This document shows, in pieces, positions 57,424 to 64,000 of a stretch of 64,000 bases of DNA. The first letter of the stretch is position 1. Every line of letters begins with the position of its first letter. This DNA comes from Streptomyces sp. R28 (GTDB taxonomy: Bacteria > Actinomycetota > Actinomycetes > Streptomycetales > Streptomycetaceae): the NCBI RefSeq assembly GCF_041052385.1, contig NZ_CP163439.1, forward strand, positions 10,529,001 through 10,593,000, written 5' to 3'. Both the position numbers and the translations under genes were made by a program. The notes beneath the pieces are model-generated. The model had not been told where the DNA came from. It saw only the letters and a program-made list of their open reading frames with translations, and ran no database searches.

Positions 57424-60396
57424 TCACTCCTCGCGGCACACCGTGTCCGGGTCGGCGCCCTTGCGGCCCGGCGGCGCGGAGAGCGGGTGGTCGCTGCCGG
57501 CCGGCCTGCCGCACACGGTGACCGAGCGCACCTTGTGGCCGCGGTAGGTCACCCGCACGATCTTGTAGCCGTGTCCCCGCTGGTCGGCGTAGGGCTGGCT
57601 GCCGGCGAAGCTGACCGTGCCGACCGGCAGGTTCGGGTTGGGGCGCCAGCGCAGGTCGGCCCAGGTCTCCGGGGCGGTCTGCGGGGCGTCGCCGTTCTTC
57701 GAGGCCCGGTACAGCACCGCGGTGGCGCTGTACGCCAGTACCGCCTGACCGCTGGAGAAGAGGGCGTCGTCCCAGGGCCGGGCGGGCTCGGCCAACGCGG
57801 TCGCTCCCGCGCCCGCGGGAAGCAGGTCACCGAGCACGCGGTGGGCGTCCTCGTAGAAGCCGGCCGCGCCGACGAGGTCCATCGGTGCCAGCGCGAAGTG
57901 GTAGAGGGTGACCTCCGGAGGGATGCGCAGACTCTCGCCCTCGTCGTAGTTGCTCTTGGCCAGGTCGTCGCCCGTGAACACGGTGATGTGCCGGCCGGAG
58001 CAGCCGGGCGTGGAGCCCAGTTGGGACATCAGGTTGGGTACGTCCTCGACCCGGCCCGCGAAGTACAGGGCCCTGGGCGCCGGGTCACTTGCGCAGATGT
58101 GCTCCACCGGTTCGGTGAGTTCCGGTTCGCCGTTGGGGCTCAGCCGGTAGGGGCGGGAGGGGAGCGCCGTGAAGCCGGCCCGGTCCAGCATCTGCTTGCC
58201 CACCCTGGCCTGTTCGGTCGTGTAGAAGTCCTTCTCGCTGCCGACCTTGCGGGCCAGCACCACGGACCGGGCGCCGTCCTCGCGCTGGGCGAGTTGCCTG
58301 GCGACGACCAGCAGCGCGTTCGCCTCCTCCTCGTCGGTGGCGGCCAGGCCGAACCAGTTCGACAGCTCGCGCGCCAGATGGCTGCCGGAGTTGGTGGTGC
58401 TCACCACGGGCAGGCCCGCGCCCTTGAGGATCTCCACGGCGTCATCGCTCTCCGTGGTGTCGCGCCCCAGGCCGACGACACCGACGACCGACCGATCGCG
58501 CCGAGCCAGTTCCGCTATGTGCCGGGCCATGGGCAGCACCTGGAGCATGTCCTCGCCGCCGTTGGCGAGCAGGACCCTTATCTTGGTCGGCTGGTGGGTG
58601 CTGACGTTGGCGTAGTGCTGGTAGAGGTAGACACCCGTGATCTCCTCAAGTCCCTTTCGGGTGGCGGATTCTTCCGCCGCGGTGACCGGGCCGGCGTAGA
58701 CGATCGTCACGTACGTGTCCTTCGGGCCGATCTTCGCGTTCTCGGCCCTGATCGCCTGCTCGACGGCGTCGAAGGTGATGCCCTTGCCGGCCCCGTACAG
58801 TTCCAGCTCGTTGCCCGCGGCCAGCCGAACGTCACCGGTCGCGACCCCCACACACTCACCGCCCACCAGGACCGAGTCCGTGTTGGAGCCGATCAGCCGG
58901 CCCTCGCAGTAGCGCTGGGCCATCCACCGGTTGCCCAGGAAGCCGAGGGCGAGGGCGATGGCGAGGACCACCGCCAGGCAGGGCCTGGACCACAGCAGCC
59001 AGGCAGCCGTACGGCGGATCCGGATGGTGGAGTGCTGCGCGGAGTGCCGGCGGCGCAACTCGTCGGCGGACAGCGGTATCCACAGGATCCACGGCAACGC
59101 GGCCGAACGCCCGGGGGACTGGCCGACATTGAGGCCGGTCACCCACTCCTGGTACCTGGCGTCCGCCGCGAAGACAAGCTCCGGATCGTCCTGCGCGGGC
59201 CCGTCGGGCTGCGGTCCGGCGGGCAGACCGGGCTCCCCGGCCTGCAGCGCGGGATCCTCGGATCCCGGCGGTCGCAGCCGCTCCGCCGCCGGGATCGCGG
59301 CCAGGACGAGCAGCGGATCCACCTCGCTGCGGCGGGTGCGCACGTTGCTGATCGCCCGCAGCAACAGCAGGCCGCCGTCGTCCTCGGTGGCACACGGCAG
59401 ATACACCACCGGGGGAACCGTGCGCTTGCGCCGGCGCAGGTCCAGCGTCCGTGGCCGGAAGTTGTCGCGGAGATCCTCGAGCAGCGCCAACACCCTCAGC
59501 TCCAGGTGGAACTGACGGGCCGTCGCATCACCGGCCTGGGCGGCTACCACCTGCTGGGCGACGGCGAAGGCCCGGCCGCGGATCGTCTCCCATGACTTCG
59601 TCGGCCGCCACCGGGACCATTCCGCGGCCTCCGGCCGGTCGCTCGAAGGGGCCAGGAAGGTGGTGGTCGCGAACCACCGGCTGGCCCGGCGCAGCCAGAG
59701 CAGCGGTGGCGCGCTGCGCGCCAGCAGGTGCACCACGCCGAACGCCGCCAGGGCCAGGGCCCCACCCCACACGGCCGTCTGCCACCCGCCCTCGCCGAGC
59801 AGCACGCTCAGGCAGGCGATGAACATCGCGCCCACGAAACCGGACGGGTTCACCACCGCACTGACGGTGTCCGTCAGCGCCGAGACGCGCCTCTCCTCGT
59901 CGGTGTCGTCCGGATCACGCCCCGGCCGCCAGCGCAGCTCGGCCAGCCGTCGCATCAGCCGTTCGCGGCGCTGGGCGGCGGACCACACCGTGCTCACGTC
60001 CCCGCCGACCTCCGGCGCGGCCTGCTCGATGGCGCGCAGCAGCCGTGAGCGGGGAAAGCCGAACGGCTTGTACTGCGACTGGTTCTGGTTGTCCCAGGGG
60101 TGCTCGGACATCTGGCGCACCATGTCGATCGCCGAGGAGTACGCGTCCGCGCCGCCTCCGCCGTCCAGCCGTGTGGCGATCAGCCCCCGCGGCTGATGGC
60201 CCTGGCGGACGAACTCCACGACCTGCGCGACCCGCCGGTCCAGGGTGCCGGTGTCGTCCTCCTCGCCGGCCTGCAGGACCACCAGCGGTGTCACCGGCGG
60301 GTTGTCCCGGAAGTTGTCGATGAGCCGTCTCATCAACTCGAACACCGCGTCGGCAGCCTCTATCCCGGCACTGCCGCTCCATGCCTCTCTCGCCAC
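57424..60396 (-). CDS. large membrane protein with extracytoplasmic periplasmic-binding-protein fold, 990 aa
   Basis: Chosen start GTG 60396 (VAREAWSGSAG) behind GGGGGCGGAG; the frame extends upstream without coding character. About residues 1-160: alpha/beta region (NPPVTPLVVLQAGEEDDTG; RVAQVVEFVRQG). Two membrane segments near 165-215, a cytosolic middle of about 300 residues, a third membrane segment (LAVVLAIALALGFLGNRW), then an exterior type I binding-protein-like domain (YVTIVYAGPVTAAEE; VVGVVGLGRDTTESDDAVEI; GLPVVSTTNSG; HITVFTGDDLAKSN). Looks like a fused receptor rather than a transporter subunit. No ABC genes nearby. Confidence 0.82.
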   Translation of the reverse strand: MAREAWSGSAGIEAADAVFELMRRLIDNFRDNPPVTPLVVLQAGEEDDTGTLDRRVAQVVEFVRQGHQPRGLIATRLDGGGGADAYSSAIDMVRQMSEHPWDNQNQSQYKPFGFPRSRLLRAIEQAAPEVGGDVSTVWSAAQRRERLMRRLAELRWRPGRDPDDTDEERRVSALTDTVSAVVNPSGFVGAMFIACLSVLLGEGGWQTAVWGGALALAAFGVVHLLARSAPPLLWLRRASRWFATTTFLAPSSDRPEAAEWSRWRPTKSWETIRGRAFAVAQQVVAAQAGDATARQFHLELRVLALLEDLRDNFRPRTLDLRRRKRTVPPVVYLPCATEDDGGLLLLRAISNVRTRRSEVDPLLVLAAIPAAERLRPPGSEDPALQAGEPGLPAGPQPDGPAQDDPELVFAADARYQEWVTGLNVGQSPGRSAALPWILWIPLSADELRRRHSAQHSTIRIRRTAAWLLWSRPCLAVVLAIALALGFLGNRWMAQRYCEGRLIGSNTDSVLVGGECVGVATGDVRLAAGNELELYGAGKGITFDAVEQAIRAENAKIGPKDTYVTIVYAGPVTAAEESATRKGLEEITGVYLYQHYANVSTHQPTKIRVLLANGGEDMLQVLPMARHIAELARRDRSVVGVVGLGRDTTESDDAVEILKGAGLPVVSTTNSGSHLARELSNWFGLAATDEEEANALLVVARQLAQREDGARSVVLARKVGSEKDFYTTEQARVGKQMLDRAGFTALPSRPYRLSPNGEPELTEPVEHICASDPAPRALYFAGRVEDVPNLMSQLGSTPGCSGRHITVFTGDDLAKSNYDEGESLRIPPEVTLYHFALAPMDLVGAAGFYEDAHRVLGDLLPAGAGATALAEPARPWDDALFSSGQAVLAYSATAVLYRASKNGDAPQTAPETWADLRWRPNPNLPVGTVSFAGSQPYADQRGHGYKIVRVTYRGHKVRSVTVCGRPAGSDHPLSAPPGRKGADPDTVCREE

Positions 60397-60732
60397 TTGC
60401 TCCGCCCCCGTCGCATCCGCCCGACCCGGCACTCCCGGATCCGATGCTGATACCCACACCGAAACGCGCTGCACCGTACGGATGTCGGGATTTTCACGAC
60501 CCGTCAGTGGGCCTCGGTTTGGTGACGGGTACGCCCTCTCCAAAGCTGAGGTGAACGTGATCATCATTGACGACGTCGGCTCCACCTCCGTAGTTGAACG
60601 AAGGGGCGGAACCCGGCGGAATCGGACCTGTGTCGGGCGCACAACCGAGGAACGTGGTCGAGTCTTTCTGCTTGGCGCCCGCTTGGGGCGCCCGTCCCAG
60701 CGGATCCCAAGACCCGGAGACACACAACCCAC
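60397..60732. other. intergenic region between divergent genes
   Basis: About 335 bases holding both promoters; the open frames through it look non-coding. No palindrome noted. Confidence 0.4.
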
Positions 60733-61089
60733 ATGCCGAACGAACAGCAGTACCAGAACGACCCCGAACTGCCGGAGACCTCGGTCCAGTTGAACCACAC
60801 CGCCGTCCACGCCACGGACCGGCAGCTGTCGGCCGAGTTCCTGGCCGTGATACTGGGATTGAAGGTCGGCGCTCCATTCGGGCCGTTTCTCCCCGTCGAC
60901 CTCGGCAACGGCGTGACACTCGACTACTACGAGAAGCGTGACGAGCCGAGCCAGTCGCAGCACTACGCGTTCCTTGTGCCGGACGAGCAGTTCGACAACA
61001 TGATCGCCCGTCTGGAAGCGGTCCGGGTCACCTACTACGCCAACCCCAGCCACACCGAGCCCGGTCAGAGGCCCTGTGTCCGCCCCTGA
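60733..61089 (+). CDS. VOC-family (glyoxalase-like) protein, C-terminally truncated, 118 aa
   Basis: VOC fold start: VQLNHTAVHATDRQLSAEFL, then VDLGNGVTLDYYEKRDEPSQ and HYAFLVPDEQFDNMIARLE with a metal-site His near the N-terminus. It ends abruptly after THTEPGQ-type sequence (PSHTEPGQRPCVRP), whereas relatives continue with about 25 residues (GGRGVYF-DDPDGH-E) that carry the final metal ligand. Probably a truncated, inactive copy. Confidence 0.8.
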   Translation: MPNEQQYQNDPELPETSVQLNHTAVHATDRQLSAEFLAVILGLKVGAPFGPFLPVDLGNGVTLDYYEKRDEPSQSQHYAFLVPDEQFDNMIARLEAVRVTYYANPSHTEPGQRPCVRP

Positions 61090-61130
61090 CCGACGGCCTA
61101 TCGGGCCCCGCCGACAGCTCTCCAATCCTG

Positions 61131-61158
61131 CGGGTCCCGGGCTCACGCCCGGGACCCG
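61131..61158. terminator. very strong bidirectional terminator
   Basis: CGGGTCCCGGGC-TCAC-GCCCGGGACCCG: perfect 12-bp stem and 4-base loop between convergent VOC and SUKH genes. Confidence 0.92.
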
Positions 61159-61192
61159 GCGCTGTTCAAGGAGTGCATCGTCGGTGTCGATG

Positions 61193-62242
61193 TCAGCCGG
61201 TCAAAGACTGCCACCGGTCTTCCTGCGCAGGGTCGATGCTGCTGAGCCACACCAGCGCGCCACCGATCAGACCGGGCTTGTCCCGCGTGGCCAGGGCCGG
61301 GGCTTCGAGCATGTCGGCAGCCTCTTCCAAGTAGGTGACCAGCGTGTCGAGTTCCTCGCCGGGAGCTTCGTTGTAGTGGGACCAACGGCCCAGATAGCCG
61401 GTCGCGGCGTCCAGGTACAGGCCCGAGGTGTCATCAGCCGGGCCCAGGGCGGCAACCGGAATCCAGGTTGCCTTCCACACGATGATCCGGTCGTCTTCGG
61501 GGCGCTCGGCGTTGAGGGCGTCCTCGCTTGCCTGGGAGTCCGTCTTCCGCCGGTAGACGGCGGCCACGGCGTCCAGCGTCATCAGAGCCTCGTTGCCCGG
61601 AAGACATCCCCAGCCGTTGGCTCCGTCGTCGCCCGCGGTCAGCAGCCACAGGGTGTGCAGCTCGACGGGTATCCGGAGGCCGAAGTCGCTTTCCAGGGCG
61701 GCGATGGCGGAGGGGCCGGCGCCGACGCGGAGCGCAGCGTAGGAGTCGGGGGCGTTGTGCTGAAGCCAGTCGGTGATGCGCCGCCAGGCATCCGCGATCT
61801 CCCTCACGGTGAGCGCATCGGCGACAGGATCGGCACCCTGCCCCTGCCCCTGCCCCTGCTCTTGCCCTTGCCCTTGCCCTTGCTCCTCATTCCGGCCCTG
61901 GGCGGCGTCCGCCGTGGGCTCGGTGAAGGAAGCCAGGTTCACAAACCGGATCTCGATCCGGTCGGGCTCGCGAATGTAGCCGATGGCCAGGTCGGGGCAG
62001 TCCTCGAACAGATCACCATCGATCATCACGGTGAGGATGCCGGGCAGACCAGAGGGTCGGCCCACATCCGGGTCATCCGCCAGTCGGCCTGCCAGAACCT
62101 TCAGCGCGTAGGGCACGCCCGCCCCGAGCTGGGGGGCGATCTCGCGTACGTACGGGGGGATCTCGACGTTCACGCGCTGCTGCTCCTTGCAGACACGACC
62201 TGGAGCCGACGGCGGCTTGGCGCCGGTTTTCGTAGTGGCCAC
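61193..62242 (-). CDS. SMI1/KNR4 (SUKH) family protein with QG-rich linker, 349 aa
   Basis: N-terminal domain of about 115 residues (MIDGDLFEDCPDLAIGYIRE), then a low-complexity linker of Gln-Gly repeats (EEQGQGQGQEQGQGQGQG), then a SUKH domain: PSAIAALESDFGLRIPVELH, LHTLWLLTAGDDGANGWGCL, and the C-terminal SGLYLDAATGYLGRW. SUKH proteins often act as immunity proteins to polymorphic toxins, though others are general. No toxin lies next to it. Confidence 0.82.
   Translation of the reverse strand: MATTKTGAKPPSAPGRVCKEQQRVNVEIPPYVREIAPQLGAGVPYALKVLAGRLADDPDVGRPSGLPGILTVMIDGDLFEDCPDLAIGYIREPDRIEIRFVNLASFTEPTADAAQGRNEEQGQGQGQEQGQGQGQGADPVADALTVREIADAWRRITDWLQHNAPDSYAALRVGAGPSAIAALESDFGLRIPVELHTLWLLTAGDDGANGWGCLPGNEALMTLDAVAAVYRRKTDSQASEDALNAERPEDDRIIVWKATWIPVAALGPADDTSGLYLDAATGYLGRWSHYNEAPGEELDTLVTYLEEAADMLEAPALATRDKPGLIGGALVWLSSIDPAQEDRWQSLTG
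61842..61896. repeat. 6-bp repeats encoding the QG linker
   Basis: Copies of CCCCTG/CCCTTG-type hexamers on the plus strand, translated as (QG)n on the minus strand. Copy number likely variable; frame is kept by the 6-base unit. Confidence 0.85.
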
Positions 62243-62354
62243 AGGGGCTGCCTGCTACCAGGTCAGCCTCCCTTGGCCACTCGATTACCGGGACAGCGTC
62301 GACCGTGTGCGGCTCGACCGGTCATCGCTTATCGCCGCCAACTCCAGCGACTTC

Positions 62355-62984
62355 TTATGAAGTTGTTGCCGTCGAGGTCATGCCCTCGAGGAGGAGCCGC
62401 AGGATTTGCTGGAGTTCTTCGGCCAGTGATGGCCTGGTCGCGTCGTGGGGTTGGTTGGCCCATCGGTACAGGGCTCCGAGATAGACGTCGCGCAGAACGT
62501 TGCCGACGCCGATCGGCGACATTCCCGGGCGCAGCTCTCCCTGGTGCACCCCACCGTCGACGATCTTGGCGAAGACCTCCGCGACATACGGTTCCTCGAG
62601 GATCGGCCGGCCGGCCTTCACCCAGGCCGTGAGCATGGCGGCGGTGAGTTGCGGTTCCTCTTGGTTGATGCGTACGAGGATCGCCATGCACTGCTGAAGT
62701 TGCGCGACCGAACTGGGGGTGAACGCGTCGGATGCGTCGAGACCCGTCACGAGCGCGGCACGCCTCCTTTCTCCCCACGCGGTGATGATGTCTTCCTTGC
62801 GCTGGAAGTAGTTGAAGAAGGTTCCGCGTGCCACATCGGCCCGCTCCGCGATCTCGTCGATGGAGGTGTGGTCGTATCCCTTCTCCACAAAAAGCTCAAC
62901 TGCCGCGGAGTAGAGGCGTTCCCTGACCCGCTGCTTGTTGCGTTCCCGGCGGCCGACCGGCGGCGTCGTTGCGCGCGAGTCCAT
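62355..62984 (-). CDS. TetR-family transcriptional regulator, 209 aa
   Basis: AGGAGGGA precedes the ATG at 62984. Helix-turn-helix: LYSAAVELFVEKGYDHTSID, IAERADVARGTFFNYFQRKE. The ligand domain covers the rest. Same strand as the PKS gene, starting about 220 bases past its end; may regulate the polyketide cluster that continues to the right. Confidence 0.92.
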   Translation of the reverse strand: MDSRATTPPVGRRERNKQRVRERLYSAAVELFVEKGYDHTSIDEIAERADVARGTFFNYFQRKEDIITAWGERRRAALVTGLDASDAFTPSSVAQLQQCMAILVRINQEEPQLTAAMLTAWVKAGRPILEEPYVAEVFAKIVDGGVHQGELRPGMSPIGVGNVLRDVYLGALYRWANQPHDATRPSLAEELQQILRLLLEGMTSTATTS

Positions 62985-63097
62985 TCCGTCCCTCCTGTTG
63001 GTGTTGAGCTTGTGGAACCCAAGGGGCGCGGTCCGGCGGCGAGGCGGTGTCCGAGCCCGGCCGGCCTCGCCGCCGCGCAGTGGTGCGTATGCCTGTG

Positions 63098-63139
63098 GCA
63101 CTGTCGGCGCGGCTCCCAATTTTTTTTATACCACAGTGC
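63098..63139. promoter_or_regulatory. inverted repeat around an A/T tract upstream of TetR gene
   Basis: GCACTGT (63098-63104) and ACAGTGC (63133-63139) flank an unusually AT-rich stretch (T10 and TATA). Placement about 120-150 bases before the TetR start suits an operator/promoter. Confidence 0.45.
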
Positions 63140-63202
63140 AATTTTGGTCGGCGCTTGCGCTGCCGCATCGTGACCGAAACGCCGTGGTCGTCCGGGGTGA
63201 CG

Positions 63203-64000
63203 TCAAGCCGAGTGCCGTGGCTCGTCATGATTGCGGGGCCCCGGCCGTACGCCGTTCCGGGCGAGGCTCTTGCGCAGGTCGGCCAGGCTCTCCGCTCCCA
63301 GGAGTCGCCCCACGGGGATCTCGACGCCGTGATGGCGGCGCAGGCGCTGGCGGAGCTGGGAGGCCATGAGGGAGTCCAGTCCGAGGTCGCGCAACGGCCG
63401 CCGCTCGTCGATGTCCGACACGGGCATGCCCAACAGCGCCGCGCAGTGCTCGAGGAGTGACTCCGTCGCGTCTTCACGCCGAGGGCGGGACGAGAGCGTG
63501 GGATCCGTCAGGGGGGTGTCGTGGTGGACGGTGCCTGCTGTCGCTGAGGTGCTGTCCCGGTCGGTGCCAGCAGGCTCGGCAGGACGCAGCAGGCTGGTGA
63601 GGAAGCTGACTCCGAGGGGTTGGGCGACCTTCTTGACCATGTTGGTGAGCGGCGCCACGCACTGCTCGGCGAGCGCCGACACGAGCGCGGGCAGGGACGA
63701 CGGCGGCATGCTCGACCGGGCCGACCGTGTGCGGCGCCGCATACGGATTCCTGAGAACCGCGCCAGTACGCGCCGGTCCGGTGAGATCAGGACGACGTCG
63801 GCCAGCAAGGAGGCTCCAGTGCTCTCCGGCCGTACGGCGCTCAGGGCCCAGAAGTCCGACTCCGGTTCTCCGTAGAACCGGACTGCCTCGAAGGAGACAG
63901 GATCACAGGCGCAGTCGTCGTTGCCGGACGCGGCTCCCGGTCGGGCCGCCAGCAGTGACAGCAGTCCCGCTTCCCAACCGACTCGTGGCAGGGGCTTCGA
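63203..64000 (-). CDS. polyketide synthase C-terminus: dehydratase-like end plus ACP (5' end outside window)
   Basis: The frame is open to the window edge. FYGEPESDFWALSAVRPEST then ASLLADVVLISPDRRVLARFS and GIRMRRR resemble the second hot-dog half of a PKS dehydratase. A linker follows, then an acyl carrier protein with the phosphopantetheine serine in DLGLDSLMASQLRQRL. No thioesterase follows, so the chain is probably passed on or released by another protein. Confidence 0.85.
   Translation of the reverse strand, partial: SKPLPRVGWEAGLLSLLAARPGAASGNDDCACDPVSFEAVRFYGEPESDFWALSAVRPESTGASLLADVVLISPDRRVLARFSGIRMRRRTRSARSSMPPSSLPALVSALAEQCVAPLTNMVKKVAQPLGVSFLTSLLRPAEPAGTDRDSTSATAGTVHHDTPLTDPTLSSRPRREDATESLLEHCAALLGMPVSDIDERRPLRDLGLDSLMASQLRQRLRRHHGVEIPVGRLLGAESLADLRKSLARNGVRPGPRNHDEPRHSA

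Noticed and set aside
1..64000. Insertion sequences, integrases or prophage genes
   Set aside because: No transposase, integrase or phage structural motifs seen in any frame considered.

Overview
The window is high-GC actinobacterial DNA, almost certainly Streptomyces. Codon third positions are strongly G/C biased and GTG/TTG starts are common. Marker families include a streptogrisin-type protease, a subtilisin inhibitor (SSI), the DUF6230/DUF6114 pair, many SpoIIE/GAF/HATPase regulators, an ANTAR protein and a modular polyketide synthase edge. I saw no rRNA, CRISPR array, phage block or intact transposase. It looks like an accessory or arm region rather than core chromosome.

Layout. 0-6 kb: start of a SpoIIE-type phosphatase (cut by the window edge), a TPR protein and a fused ABC exporter. 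6-12 kb: small or secreted proteins, a tandem GNAT acetyltransferase, a DUF817 membrane protein, a NUDIX hydrolase, an ABM monooxygenase and an S1 protease under a LacI-type operator-like palindrome. 12-14 kb: KDPG aldolase (frameshifted) and a PfkB sugar kinase. 14-16 kb: a coupled SRPBCC / luciferase-like / HxlR operon. 17-28 kb: a dense partner-switching island with two sigma-B/F-type sigma factors, three stand-alone HATPase anti-sigma proteins, a free STAS antagonist behind a sigma-B-like promoter, a decayed SpoIIE phosphatase, and a translationally coupled RsbR-RsbS-RsbT-RsbX-RsbU module. 28-32 kb: sugar-acid metabolism (zinc dehydrogenase, IclR, IlvD/Edd dehydratase) and a strikingly eukaryote-like cyclophilin. 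33-38 kb: a two-component system with a TAXI binding protein and an MHS-type MFS transporter. 38-51 kb: membrane and secreted proteins, a methyltransferase and a FAD oxidoreductase. 51-54 kb: a FAD oxidase with a large internal deletion, divergent from a TetR gene over a near-perfect 29-bp palindrome, then relics of an HbpS-like protein and a two-component pair, and an SSI-type inhibitor. 54-64 kb: a Tat-exported GH109-like protein, a cupin, a 990-residue membrane protein with an extracytoplasmic binding-protein fold, a truncated VOC protein, a SUKH (SMI1/KNR4) protein, a TetR regulator and the C-terminus (dehydratase-like plus ACP) of a polyketide synthase.

How parts fit. The 17-28 kb island has the parts of a stressosome-controlled sigma-B pathway: RsbR/RsbS scaffold, RsbT switch kinase, RsbX and RsbU phosphatases, then a STAS antagonist, HATPase anti-sigma proteins and sigma factors. 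The dehydratase (30 kb) and the KDG kinase/KDPG aldolase (12-14 kb) would together make a non-phosphorylative then phosphorylated sugar-acid route to pyruvate, if they act on the same substrate.

Caution. At least four genes carry what look like single-base deletions in G/C-rich stretches (KDPG aldolase, RsbR, the response regulator, the HbpS-like relic), and several others carry larger internal deletions (FAD oxidase, nucleotidyltransferase, response regulator relic). This may be real gene decay or sequence/assembly error; read coverage would decide.
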